In this document: one piece after another, positions 21,441-35,200 of the stretch
Numbering within the stretch: the stretch's first letter is position 1
Layout: each line of letters starts with the position of its first letter
Origin: Physcia stellaris
Lineage: Eukaryota > Ascomycota > Lecanoromycetes > Caliciales > Physciaceae
Assembly: GCA_018902385.1 (NCBI GenBank)
Contig: JABSSW010000030.1
Coordinates: forward strand, 372,001 to 436,000
Reading direction: 5' to 3'
DNA length: 64,000 nt
Position numbers and translations under genes: made by a program
Notes under the pieces: generated by a model
Database searches by the model: none
The model's input: only the letters and a program-made list of their open reading frames with translations
Told to the model about the DNA's origin: nothing

Positions 21441-24400
21441 CTATTTTTTTCTCTTCGCGAACGTCGTCTCGACGATTCGTTGTTGTTGCGAAATTTGAAA
21501 ATTTTGTTGAGAATTTTGCTGATCAAATTGTATGATTGCAAAATTCAGAAATTTCACGATTATCATTTTTCATTTTTTAGTATTTTAATGTCATTTCAAC
21601 GTTCGATAAAATTTGACGACAATTTTTGAAAATATTTTTGACACGATTCAATTTTTCATGCGATGTAAATTCTGACTGTAAATAACACGAAAAAAATAAT
21701 AAAAATCGAATTGTTGAATAAAAATCGTGAAATTAAAAACAAATGAATAAAAATTGAATTCGTGACGTCAAATGTTAATCGAAAATAATTTCGATTAATG
21801 TCAACATGACGATTTTTTTCGAAAACAACGACGATTCGCTGAAAAATTTGATTCGTTGACGACGACTTGAGATATTGAAATCAACGTTTTGAACGATTTT
21901 GAATTTGTTGTCGTGAAATGAATACGATGAAAATCGTTCATCACGTCGCGAACATTATCGAACTTTTCGTTATCGACATAAGTATCGCGTTCGATTATGA
22001 AATCAATTCGATCAATTGACACGATATTGAAAACGATTGTAATGATATCGAAATTTCAAAATATCGTTCATTTTTCACTCGAAATTCTCGTTGACTATGA
22101 CGAAATCGAGAAATTCATTGATTTGATTTTCGAAAAAATCACGAAAATTTTGCGAAAAAATCAACAATGAAACACATCGTAGATTCGCATGATTTTTGAC
22201 AACTCGAATCGATAAAAATTGTTTTTACGTTTTAGTATTTTGTACGAATTTAGTTTTTTGTCATCAAATTTGTCGAATGATTTGATCGTTTTGATGTTTC
22301 GTCGATTCAAAAAAACGAAATTTCTTTCGACGTATTTCACGATTTTTCGATGTTTATTGATTTAAATCGTCATACGTTTTTGAGTCATTTTTGCATGATT
22401 TCGTACGTAATTGAAAATATTTTGCATCGTGTCGATGATATTTTTTGTTTTGACGATCAAAAGTCGCTTTTTCGTTGTAACATACGAAATAAAATTTGAT
22501 AAAAAATTCATACGAAAATGAAAATTCTTATTGATGAAAAATGATGATAATTTTGTTGTTGCAAATATCGCATTGTTGTTTGCAAATTCGATCATGAACA
22601 ATCAAACGTTTTAATCGTTTTGCATGTAATTGCAATATTGTCGCAATTGTCTTTCGATATTTTGATTGATTTTTTTGATTTGTTCATCGATTTTGAATGA
22701 AAAACGATGAAAAATTTATATTTGATGTCGAGAATTTTGCAAAATATTTGTCAAACGAATGATATAAATTGAAATTCTCGATTTGACGTTATAGAAAAAA
22801 ATAGCTCATGCGTACAAAACACGTAATTGATAAATATTTTGATCGTGATTTTCGCATTTGTATTTTCATCGTCGACGATGCAAAACACGTAATGACGTTT
22901 TTATTAAATTTGTCGATTATCGTGCAAATGACGTTGTGATCGTGAACGTCGAACAATTCGATAATAAAATTCATGAATATGTCGATTCAACGTTGCAAAA
23001 AAAAGATCAAAAAAATGAATAAATTTTTCGATTTCGAAAAATTTTAATACGTTGACATTTATAACAATTGCGTACGTATCGACGAACGAATTTACGCATA
23101 TTGAATCAATAATACACGCGACGTATAAAGTTTTTTATACAATTGAAATTTGAATGTTTCGAAATCGAAAATTCATGAATTTTTTTGAAAAAATCAACGA
23201 ATAAAAAAACGTCGACAGACATTCATAATCGATCATTTCGATATAAAACATCGTTTTTTTCATTGCAATTTCGTAAATCGATTTCGTTTATTGATGTGAA
23301 ATTTTGTTTGATAATTTCACGATATATCGTGCAATCATCGTCAATTTTATTGATAATCAAAACTCGTTCGTAAATAAATTCGTCAAATTTTATCGCGTGA
23401 ATTTCGAATCGTTTTGAAATGAACAATATTTGTTTTCGATATTGATGTCGTTCATCAATTTCGTTTTTGAATCGAAAATCAAGCATACGAATCAAAACAT
23501 TTGTTTTAACGTTTTGAATTTCGAATTGAAATTGAATAACAATGTTGAATTTCGAAAAAATTTCTGCTCAACGAACTTGACGAGAAATAAATTTCTTTGA
23601 CGTCATAAAAATTTTCAATTTTTTGTGATCGATGAAAATTTTGATCGATTTTTTGATGTTTTCGAATTCAAAACGTCAATGCTTTAAACAACGAATAATG
23701 ATTAATAATTCTTTGTCATAAATTTCGTAATTGCACTCGATTGAAATCATGTTGCGATTGTAAAAAGCAACGAAATGCAACATTTTTTCGTCGTCATATT
23801 GAAATAATATTTTTGCATTGACGTAATCAAAAAAATCGATTTTCAAAATGATTTGTTTGATTCGATCGTAATGTCGTAATATAGAAATTTCAATCATCGT
23901 TTTCTTGAAAAAATTGAAAATTTTTTCGATTTTTTCAATTCATTCGAATTTCACAAATTTTTTAATCATTCGAATGAAAATTCGAGTTTTTTTCGAAAAA
24001 TCACGAATGAATCGTTTGTAAAAATTGACGAAATTCACGAAAATTTGCATTTTTTTCAAATTCGTAAAACGTTTTCAATTGACAATGATTTTTATTTTTT
24101 TCGAATTCATGCGAAAATCATTTATCGATAATATGACGCTCAAAAATGTCATTTTTTTTTTGAAAAATTCGCATTTCTCAATATTCATTTGTAATTCGAT
24201 TTTTTTGAGTCTTTTCAATATTTTACGAACGTGAACGATGTGCTTTTTTTTGAATTTGCTGTAAATGAGAATATCATCTAAATAAATTTGACAAAAATCG
24301 TTCAGAAAGTTGAATAACAAATCGTTCATGTAATGTTGTCAATTCGCGAATTCGTTGATCAATTCGAAAAATAACATTCGATATTTGTATGATTTCATGA

Positions 24401-27400
24401 AAATAACGAACGTGATGAGTTTTTCATTTTTCTCGTTCATTCGAAATTTGTTGAAAATCGATATAATATTCAATTTGATTAAATATTTGCAATTTTGCAT
24501 TTTGATTAGAATTTTTTCGATTAAAAAGATGAAATATCGATTGCGTTTCGTGATGTGATTAAATCGTCGATAATTCACACACAAACGCAATTGATCGTTC
24601 GATTTGATTGCAAATAAAACGAACGAAACGTATGCAATTTGATTGAATACGATAAAATTTTTTGAAAATTATCTTTCAGATATTTTTTGAGCTTTTGAAA
24701 TTTGAATTCGAACAAAAAATATATTCTGTTTCGAAACAATGAATTGCTATCGCTTAAAAATTCGATTTTGTGATCGTAAAATCGATGCGATGACAATTCA
24801 ATTGTTTTTGAAAATCGAATATCTTTGACAAATGTTTGAAATATTTGAATATTTTTTTCATTATGCGTTCAAGAATCGACTTGATCTGTTCGTGTTTCAG
24901 AATTTTTTTGATCATGACAGCAATTTTCAACGATTCAAAATTTGTTCGCAATGTTTTGAGCGCGAAATCGATTTGATTGATCGTAATAAAAAAACATTGC
25001 ATTTTTTGTTTTTTATTTTGAAATCGACGAATAAACAAAAGAAAATTGCATCAATCATCGCGATATTCATTGAATCGTCTGAATTCAATCTCGATGATGA
25101 AAAAATTTCGAATTGTTGTTTTTTGATTTTTCAACGCTTGTTGCGTTGTTTTTTCAAATTTTTTTTCTTGATGAATGTCGTTTTCGTAATTGCTGTGATA
25201 TCAATTTTTGAACTATTTGATTCGATGATTGACGACTCGCTATCGTCGTTGACGTTCGAGTGAATTGAACATTCGAAACATTTCGAATCGAATATATTTG
25301 ACTCATTTTTAATTGTAAAGAGCGAAAACTTGATTTTGAGTCGAGATAAAATGATATATCGAGATTTTATCATCGCTATATGTTTCGAGCTGTTTTTTTG
25401 CGATAATACGATATCACGACGTCAACTAAATACATTTTATCGACGATTTGATTTGAGAATTTTCAAACGTCGAGCTTGAACAACTTGACTGAATATATTG
25501 TCATGATGATTGCATTTGAACGATTTGAAAATCAATTTATCGTAAATCATGTTCAATATGATTTCATGTTTGTTTATTCACGATTTTTTTAAAATTATCG
25601 AGTGATTATTCAAATCGATGATTAACAAAAAGACGATTAACTCGAAATGCAATTTTATCGTTAATTTAAAATATATGACGTGAATTATTGAAAAAATCTG
25701 ACGATCGTCGAATTCAATCAATGATTTCGATTTCAATAAAAATACGAATTTCATGTTCAACATGTTGCATACAAATTGCGCGATTTCTTTATCAATGAAT
25801 GCATAATCAATTGCATCAATGTTTATTAAAGTTTTTAATTTATGTTTATTATCGTTGAATGATAACGTACAATTGATGATTAAAAATCGTTTAATGAAAA
25901 AATCAAACAAATCATCATTGTGAATAAAGAAAATTTTTAAACATTCATCAATCGCGTTTTTGATGTGAATTATTAATTTTTCGAATCAAAATCATTCGAT
26001 TCGACGACGAAATTCATGTACGATATTTGCATTTTGTGTCAATGACGTTTTTGATGTTTGTAATCATTCGAACATTTTTTTCAAACGTAATTCAATTCGT
26101 CACATGTGAAACATTTGTTCGTGACGATCAGTTTGTCGATCATCGAATCACGAATTTTGATTTCAACGTTGAAATGTAAATGAATTATAAATTTCACGAA
26201 AAAAATCGAAATGACAAATTTCGTAAAAAGCATCGAAATCGAAACGACAAAAATTGATTTGAATTGAAACAATTCAAAACGTTGTTGACGTGTCGCGATT
26301 TTTTCTTTTCGAAAATTCGATTGTCGATTGTATATTTGTTGCAAAATGATTCGAATTTCATCGAACGTAATGAATTCACGTGAATATACATTCATCGTTT
26401 TTTTCAAATTTCAGAAAATTTTGTTCATCAACTTTTCGATTTTGATGATTTCGCTATAATCAATTGAATTGCTAAAACGAAAAAAGATGAAATAAAAAAA
26501 TTGAAAGTTTTGAATATTCATGATCAATGTTCGAAATTGATTACGCATATTGCGTTTGAAATCAGAATTTTCGTAAATAATGTTCAAAAATTTCAACATC
26601 ATATGTCAAATTTTGAAATGATTCATATCAATATCACGAATCGATTGTATGTGATTATCGACATTATTTTCAATTCAATCAATTACAATAATGATTGCGA
26701 TCATGTTCGTGTCGTAATGATCAACGTTGATCGTCATTTTATCGTGTATTTTTGTTTTTCAAACACGTCAAATGAGTTTTATTTCATCGATGAATTTAAA
26801 AGAATTTGAATGTGTTTTGAAACGTCGTTTGTTTTTTTGAAAAAAATTAATTACGTTGATTTTATCGTCGTTTTTTTCATCGTCGACGTCAAAATCTCGT
26901 GCACGATCGCGAGTTTTGATCAACAAAACGTCGTGATTTTTTTTCAAAAAAATGTAATTTTTTTGTTTGATCAAAAATAAATCACGTTGTTTTTCGTATT
27001 CGCTTTTCAAAACATTCAATTTTCGACGAATTTCATTTAATTCGATATTCGTATTGATCAGTTTGTCACGATCGACGTTGACAATATTGTACAAATTCTG
27101 ATATTGAGTCAAAGCGTTCAAATAGTTGTCACGATCGATACGTAATCGATCAAATTTCTTTAGAAAATCGACGATTTTATGATTGATTTATCATTTCAAT
27201 TGATCGATGATGACGATATTCAAAAAATGAATGATTTTTTCATTTTTCATTTTTATGAAATCGATCGTTGATACAAATCGACGACGTTTGAATTGATCAA
27301 CGAAAATCTCGTCAAAAAAATTGTCGTTAATTTCATGCAACATACGATTCACGTTGATGCGTAACGTTTTGAAACGTTGTTTCATCGAAATAAAAAATTC

Positions 27401-27669
27401 GAAAAAATTGTTTCGTGATGATTTCGAATTATAACTGAAAATGAAAAATTGAAAATGATAAAAAAAAAAAAATTAATCGAGTCAATTTTCGTTTTTTATC
27501 GTCGAAAATTTCGTCGTTGTTTCGTCAAAAGAATTTTCAAATCATTTGTTTGATCAACAGAACTTTTCGTCGTTTGTCTCGTCAAAAAATTTGATCGATT
27601 TGAGATTTTATTTTTGAACGTTCGCGTATTTCGACGAGCGATAAAAATTGAAAATTTATTGTAATATCA

Positions 27670-27901
27670 TGAATCGTGTTTGAATAAACGTATTATTGAT
27701 TAACTAAACGAAAACAATAAATTTGCAAAAACAAATAAATACAAAATGATGAAATTGTAAACAATATGCGAACGTCAAATCTCAAATCACGCTAATTTTG
27801 TCAAAGAATTAAAACATAATTCGATTCAGACATATTTGTTTAATCATCTATCATATTCATTATCTATTTGTCAAATCTATCTGTCAGACATGCTCGTAAC
27901 A
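27670..27901 (-). repeat. LTR of element A, right (5') copy
   Basis: 232 bp; pairs with 21209-21440. Confidence 0.92.
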
Positions 27902-27998
27902 ATCATAACAAATCAGCACTTGTCTCGTGTCTCGATGATAAATTCAATAACATTTCGAGTCACAATCTACGAGTCAAAATATTCAATCAGATACTCAA

Positions 27999-28161
27999 TG
28001 TTACGATAAAACGTATTGAATAATAATGTGATGAATAAAGTGATTGAATTGTTACTATTTAGAAGACAGAGTGCGAAATATGAATCAGACTGTCAAAACG
28101 CTAATTCGTTCTTGTCAAAATATTTTGACTTCAGTCTTATGTGAAAATTACAATCGTAACA
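27999..28161. repeat. LTR of element D, left copy
   Basis: 163 bp, TGTTACGA...CGTAACA; pairs with 30050-30212. Confidence 0.92.
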
Positions 28162-28293
28162 AATGTCATCGAACGAAAAAGATTATAACGTTTTCGTTGT
28201 GTCGCGTGACGAAAACATGCGATTCATTCATGAAAAATCTAATAATAATACATGTAAAAAAATAAAAAAACGATTTGTTTTTTCATCAAAAAA

Positions 28294-29433
28294 TCAAGCT
28301 TTCTCGTTGAGATTGCGATCGAAATGATCGCATTTTCGAAAGTTTTTCAAATGACGACGAGACGCTTGACTGAAATGAATCGCTCGTAAATGTCGATGCA
28401 AAACATTGTTCGATTCGAAAATATCGTTGCAAATGCGACAAGTTTGACAAAAAGCGAAAATGACATTGAAAATAAATGAACGAAATAGACGATCAGAAAT
28501 GACGAACAATTTGTATGACAAAATGCTCGATATCTTTGAGACATATGAAATAAACAGACGATGAAAAAATGTTGATGTTTTGTATGATAAAATGATCGAT
28601 TTCTCAAATCATTTGCTGAAAATAAAAGATATGAATTTGACACGATTCGATTTCGCGAACGTATGTTGTTGAAAATTTTTCGAATTTGACGTTTTCGAGT
28701 TTTGACTAATCGAAATGCTCTGATTGATCGCAAACTTGAAATAGAAAATGATTTTCGATTGATGAAAAATCTTTGAAAAAAATTCGATCTTTTTGATGTG
28801 TTATAAATTTGATTTCGTGCGTTTTTCAACAAACATCTCGAACAAATCGTCGATAATGAAATATGATTTCTGTTCTTGATGTTGATGTTTTGATACTGAC
28901 TTCCGAGAAAAAATAGACGACGAAGTAAACGAACAAACAACTGCTGCAATCTTCAGCGCTATTGATATGATTTTCGATGTAAAAATTGAAAGACGTGAAG
29001 ACTTTGATGCAATAGAACTAGATGATGAGAACATTGCAAACTCGATTGCAAACTTCTTCGCATGATGATCTTCGATATGATGATGAAATTTCGTATTGCT
29101 CGAAAACTTCGTACTGCAACGTTTGCATGCGAAAGTTTCTTGACGTTTTTTATTCATTCGAGTTTGTTCGATTCGACGTGTTTTTCGATTTGTTGTTGTT
29201 GTTTTGCACGACGACGTTTTTCTGCTCGTGTCTTCTCGATGTGAGTTTGTTGAGCGAGACGTGCTGTTTCGACGAGACGTGTTTGCTCGATCTGACGAAT
29301 CTTTGCTTGTTTGACGAAATCGAATTCTCTGAATAGATAAAAGCAGAATCTGTTGATGTCTTTTGTCATTTTCAATTGCATGAATCTCGATAAACTGAAA
29401 AATCATTGATTTGCACTGTTTGCGAAACAGCAT
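28294..29433 (-). pseudogene. C2H2-finger passenger region of element D (fossil)
   Basis: Remnant coding sequence inside element D with two finger-like motifs and a conserved segment YFIIDDLFEMFVEKR shared with the plus-strand region of element B (FIIDDLIRMFREKF). From memory, proteins of this type are widely annotated in Leotiomycete genomes as C2H2-type domain proteins. Here one clearly lies between LTRs. It is broken. Confidence 0.65.
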
Positions 29434-30049
29434 TTCATTATTAGATGCGAATGTATCATTTTGCTCTCGACTAGATGTTCTAGATCGTCGAGAAACTCAT
29501 CGACGTCTCTATAAATGATCGCTTCTTCATCAGAACAGATAAAAAGATTGTTTTCAGAATTTTGAGCGATGACAAAGAAATCGAGATGAAATATGTCGAG
29601 TTCTTGTTGATAAATTTCGATTCAACGAAAATAATGAAGTGAATGCTGAAAATGAAAGTATTCGCTAAAATGATCGAATACAAAGAATATTGATTTCGAC
29701 GAGCTCGAAAAATTCGATGATTTCTTGAAAATGAAAAATGTTGATGAGTTATTACTCGAATAGACAAATTCTGATGTCATTACGACTAGATGCTTGATAA
29801 CTAGATGCTCGAAAGTTAAATTCATTGTTGACTAAATGATATTAATGCGTACTCATTGTCGTGCTAATCGATTTCGCGAAATGTTTTCGATGCGATATGT
29901 GCTTCGCAATTGTAAAACGATAAACATTTCGTCGAATGTTTTGCGATATGTTATTTCGCAACGAAATTAGTTTCGCTCTTCTGCAAAACAAATATATTCG
30001 TTTTGACGATAAAAGTCAAAAAATCGTAAACTTGATGATCTTTATCATT

Positions 30050-30212
30050 TGTTACGATAAAACGTATTGAATAATAATGTGATGAATAAAATGATTGAAT
30101 TGTTACTATCTAGAAAACAGAATGCGAAATATGAATCAAACTGTCAAGACGCTAATTCGTTCTTGTCAAGATATTCTGACTTCAATTTTATGTGAAAATT
30201 ACAATCGTAACA
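30050..30212. repeat. LTR of element D, right copy
   Basis: 163 bp; pairs with 27999-28161 and is followed by CTCAA. Confidence 0.92.
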
Positions 30213-31091
30213 CTCAATATCTACATCATCATTTCTATTGAAGAATTTTTCGAAATTTTTATTTATTTTTTAACAAATCGATCGTCGTTTTTCGCTCTCG
30301 CAATGTTCAAATACGATATTTTCGCAAAGCGATTGCTTATTTTCAAAAATTGATTTTCGAGTTACTTTACATCACAAGAGTTAATCGACGCTGAATTTTA
30401 TCAAAAGCGTAATCTGATAAAATGCTCAAGTTGTCGCGTTAATTTTCATAATGCTGTTTTGATGAATTACAAATCATATCACAATTTCGACTGTTCATTA
30501 ATTGAAAAAATCAAGTTTGAAATCGAATTAACAAAATTACAATCTCATATACAAACGAAAGCAGAAATTTTGACGATCGAATTGTTCAAACAAAAAAAAA
30601 CTCAATTGATTGAGCAAAAAATTCAAAAACAAACACAACGTGAAGTCAAATTGACTAAATGTCAAATCAAATAAGAAACGAAAAAGCAAATCGAATTGAT
30701 CGAACAAAAAATTTAAAAGAAAGTCGTTGAAATTTCGAAATCAACATCAAGATTTCAAAATATCGATATTTTCGATTCAACACTCATATGTGATATTCTG
30801 AAATTCGATTTATACAACAAAATAATAAATTTTTTGCAAAATTTTCAACAAATTCAACATCAATATTTGAAATCAAATGTGTTCGATTTATTGTTCAAAT
30901 GTTTTCGAGATTTTGCATTCGCATGATTCAATAATCAATCAAGTTTCATCATTATACAAAATTTTGATCGAAATTTAACATGTGCATTTTTTATTATTTC
31001 GCTCGAATTTATCGCGAAATCATCTATTTTTATATCACATTTTTCGTCTCAATATCATTTATGCGTCGAATGTTTCGTTCAATTTTCGTCA

Positions 31092-32095
31092 ATGATTCGA
31101 TTTCTAGAACATACGAAACAAATCAATTGTTCGAAAATGATTTGCAAACATTGCGAACAAGATTTCAATTTCAAGAACAAATTTCATGAGCACGTTCGCG
31201 AACAACATATTCAGAAATCGAATTTTCGAATTTCAACATCAAAATTCATGTACAAAATCAAAAAGAAATCAACAATCATTTGCTCGTTTGTTTCGTTTGT
31301 TTCGTCGATCTTTTTTGCAACATTTGCATTGATATTATCAAAGTGTTCACATTTTTTTATTGCGACATTCAATATTACATCAAAGCAAACGAAAATAACA
31401 ACGATATTAACAACACGAAATTTTATATCAAAGCGCGTCGAAATTGCAACGTTCAATTGCTCGTTTGTTTTTCGTTTATTCTTTTTGCAACATCACGAAA
31501 TCAAATATTTTCAACGAAAATTGTTTCGCGATCAATATCATCGAAATGTTCAAGTTTTTCGATTGCGACACTTAATATCACATCAAAATCGATGAAGAAA
31601 TTATCGATTTCATTTTTTCGAACATTTTTTCGAACATTTGTATCAAAACATCAAAAATTTTATTTCATTATCGATGATCTAATTCGCATGTTTCGTGAAA
31701 AATTTAAATCATTTGATTTGCAACAACATCAAAATCGTCGTTTTTTTTTTTCGCAGAACGTTGACGCTCGTCGATTTATTTATCAATCACGAATTATCGT
31801 CTATTTTTTGTCTGCAATCAATCAGAAGACATCGATTAGTCAAATTTCGAAAAGCTCGAATTCGACGAGTTTTCAGCAATATACGTTTGCGAAATCGATT
31901 CGTTTTGTTTTTATTTTGTCAGAGAAATCGATCATTTCATTATACAAAAAATCAAACATTTTTTATATTTCGTTTCAATCAAAATTTTTATCAAGATTTT
32001 TATTTTTGTAATCAAAATTTTCATTCGCATGATTTACGTTTTCGTTTACGTTTTCGTCATTTTTTCGATTTTCGATTTCAAATTATGTTTGTTGC
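31092..32095 (+). pseudogene. C2H2-finger passenger region of element B (fossil)
   Basis: Plus-strand remnant in element B's own DNA with a finger-like motif (CKHCEQDFNFKNKFHEHV) and the downstream conserved segment FIIDDLIRMFREKF. It is homologous in outline to the region in element D but in a different LTR background. It is broken, and its end coincides with the insertion of element C at 32096. Confidence 0.6.
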
Positions 32096-32289
32096 TGTTA
32101 AACGTGATGTGTGAATTGATTGATTTAAAAATTATGAACGACAAAATGTCAATTTATGTACAGTAATTGCGAGTCAATTGTTTGATCATCATTCATTTAG
32201 TATGAAATGATGACAGAATTTTTGTCAAATGTTTTGCAAAAATATTCGATTTAATTTCAAATCATCTAATTTGATTTTGCGTCATAACA
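32096..32289 (-). repeat. LTR of element C, left (3') copy
   Basis: 194 bp, TGTTAAACG...CATAACA; pairs with 39353-39546. Confidence 0.92.
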
Positions 32290-35200
32290 ATTTGTCAATC
32301 AAAAAAGAAAAATCAATGTTTTATTGAATTTCATGTTCTATTATCATGCGTAATCATATCATACATCAATCTATTTTTTTCTCGTTTTTTTTTTTTGTCG
32401 TTGCGATCATCAAAATCATGCGAATGATTGAGTTCGTATTGTTCAATGAAATTTTGAAAATTCTATAATTCGAAAATGAATCGTCATTCGTCATATTTCG
32501 ATTCATAATCGATTCATTTGACTAGATATTGAGTTACGAAAATTTTGTTGTACTTTTTAGTTCGTTTCTCGACTAGCTTTTCAATTTCATAAAATTTGTA
32601 TTGATTCGTATCGTCTTCGATTTCAATGAAGTCAAAATAATGAAAACGCGAACGATTGTAAAAATCAATTTCGACAAATATTGATTCGAACTGTGCAATA
32701 GACACAACGAAATGAATTCGTCATGTTGATGACAATTTTAGTCGATACGCAAAACGTTCGATGCGTTCAAAAATTCGAAATGATTCGCAACGTTGTTGAA
32801 ATAATTTCGAATTTGATTTGTCAAACAATTTGTAGTTTTTGTTGAATTGTAGATAGATTTTTTCATTTTGTTTTAGTCGAATAAAAGTATGACGTGAATC
32901 ATAGTATATTTTGATTTTGACAATTGCAAAATTCGTGACATCGACAATTTTTCGCTGATATTTCATGCGTTGAATTGACAAATTCTGTACATTTGTTGTG
33001 TTAGATTCGATTAAATTTGATATCGCGTTTTTGATTTTGAATTCGTATATGATTTCATTGAATGATAAATTTGTAACGATGTTAAACGTGTTGTTTAGTT
33101 GAATTTGAATTGCAAAGAAAACTAAAATGTAATCGATGTTCGAGAATTCGATGACGAAATATTTGATAGCAATTTCAACAATTTGATTGATTCGTTTTAA
33201 CGAGTCGTTCGTTTGCGAATGATATGTTATTGAAACTAGCAATCTCGTGTCTAATTTGATGAAAAACATCTGTCAAAGATTCGACATGAATTTTGAATCA
33301 CGATCGAAAATTATAATTTCAAACATTTTTCAATCGACGATTAATAGTTTGTTCAATAATGCGTTGATTCATTTCTTCGCTTCATAAATGTCTTTGTCGA
33401 AAATCAATGAAATTCGACGAGAATGTTTACAAATTGCGAACATAACAATGTTCAATTCGTCGAGCATAATTAGAATGAAATCAATGACAATGATATGAAA
33501 CGAACGCGAAACGAATGTAATAAACATGAGTTTTCGTACGATCGATAACGTTTGATTTATGTCAATTGACAAATAAAAAACAATGCTCGATGTATTTTTT
33601 AATTTTTCGCGAGAATCGAAATATGTATAACGTATTGAAAATTTTGTCATAATATCGATGAATTTTTGAATGTTGATTCGTATCGTGAATTAAACGAAAT
33701 ATTTCGCGTTTTACAACAACAAATATACACGATCGACGCGTGTCAATGTCAACATGATATATAATATCATTCGTATTCAACGCGAAATTGATTTTTGTTT
33801 TAAACTTTTTTTGATATAAATTTCGTATCGTCATTTTTTTGCTCATTGACGTTTCGTTTCGCTACGTTGTTTTCGAGCGACGATGAAATTTGAAAATTTC
33901 GAATCGACAATTTTTGTTTTTTCTTTTGCATTCGAATCGTCAACGATTTTAACATTTCGATCATGTTTCGTCATGTCTTTTTTTTTTTTTGATATTCGTT
34001 TTTGATTTTTTTTTAGATTTTTCGACATTGCGATGAGTGTGTTTTGAAAAGCGTAACAATCAAAATTATTCGAAAAAATCGATTTTTTTTCATGATATAT
34101 GTTCAAATCAAATCTATTTTTTGAATTCACGTCGATTTGTTCATTGTCAAACGTTAATTTTGATAACGCATTCGATACAACATGATTTTTTTTTGATTTG
34201 TATTTAATTTTCAATTTAAATTGCGACAAATAAACGAAAACACGAACGAAACGAAAATTGAATTTATTTGTGTTGTTCGAATTCATCGTGATTTGTTTAA
34301 CGATAAAAATATTAACGACATAATTTGTGAAAACAACGATGATATTTTTGATTGTTTTTATTATATGTCGAATTTTTTTGACAATTCAAATTAAATCACA
34401 CATTTCGAATTCGATGAATCAATATTTGATTTCGACTTCGTTCAATATTCGATTTAAAAATAGAATGAATTCGATGTCGTTACGCTTGAATTTGTCTGAA
34501 TTATTGTTTGTTTTGAAATGATAAATTATCGCGTCGAATTCGCGTCGTTTAAACGCGTCGATGTCGATGTACAATTTTCGATCGAAATTGAAATGTATCA
34601 AAAATGAAATTTTGTTAAAAGTTTTTGCAATAATCGATATGATTCTAATTTTTCAATTGAAAAATTGTTCATTACAATTTTTTGCGAATAGATTTTGCGA
34701 ATGATTTTTTTGTTGAACGATGATTGACGTAAAAATAAAATTTTGCGACGTTGTAACGCGTTCGTTTTTTGAACATAAAACGCGACAAAATTTCGTAATC
34801 ATTTTGTTAAATCTAGATAAATTTTCAAATTTTTCAAAATATAGAAAAAATTCAATTTGATTATTGTTTTCAATTTATCGATTGCGATAATAAAATCGAA
34901 AACGTCAATTTTCTGATCAAGAAATGCGATCGTAAAATAGTCGAAAAATGATTTTTTCGACGACAAACTAATTTTATAAATATTCAATCGTTCGAATATC
35001 GAATGTAAATGAGTCATATGTTTTTCAAAAATATTGAAAAAAACGACAATGTCGTTTACGTAAACACGAACAAATTTGCGAAAATTTCGAAAAATGAAAT
35101 CGATTCGTTTTTGTACGTACGAAAATGAATTTTTGAAATTCATTACGACGACGTTAAATTGTTTTTGCTTTCTATGTGAAACGACGATAAATTTATGTTT

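Larger units (their letters stand above)
21209..27901 (-). mobile_element. LTR element A, Ty3/Gypsy (Metaviridae)
   Basis: 6,693 bp with 232-bp LTRs (21209-21440 and 27670-27901) and a 4-bp target duplication ATCA (21205-21208 and 27902-27905). Coding direction is minus, so the right LTR is the 5' one. Recognisable parts in order: gag region ~26.8-27.4 kb, zinc-knuckle-like CFTCDE near 26.1 kb, aspartic-protease region ~25.6-25.9 kb, reverse transcriptase ~24.1-24.8 kb (LCVNYRRFN; YLDDILIYS), RNase H ~23.7-23.9 kb (NYEIYDKELL), and integrase region ~22.3-23.5 kb. It is inserted in element B. The coding part is broken at many points; a fossil. LTRs differ at 17 of 232 positions. Confidence 0.9.
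27999..30212 (-). mobile_element. LTR element D, short non-autonomous, with C2H2-finger region
   Basis: 2,214 bp with 163-bp LTRs (27999-28161 and 30050-30212) and a perfect 5-bp duplication CTCAA (27994-27998 and 30213-30217). It is inserted in element B. There is no reverse transcriptase, protease or integrase. The minus strand of ~28.3-29.4 kb holds remnants of a protein with two C2H2-type fingers: one near 29.1 kb (FACKRCSTKFSSNTKFHHHI) and one near 28.4 kb (CRICNDIFESNNVLHRHL). Its coding part is broken. LTRs differ at 10 of 163 positions, all of the CpT/ApG type. Confidence 0.88.
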
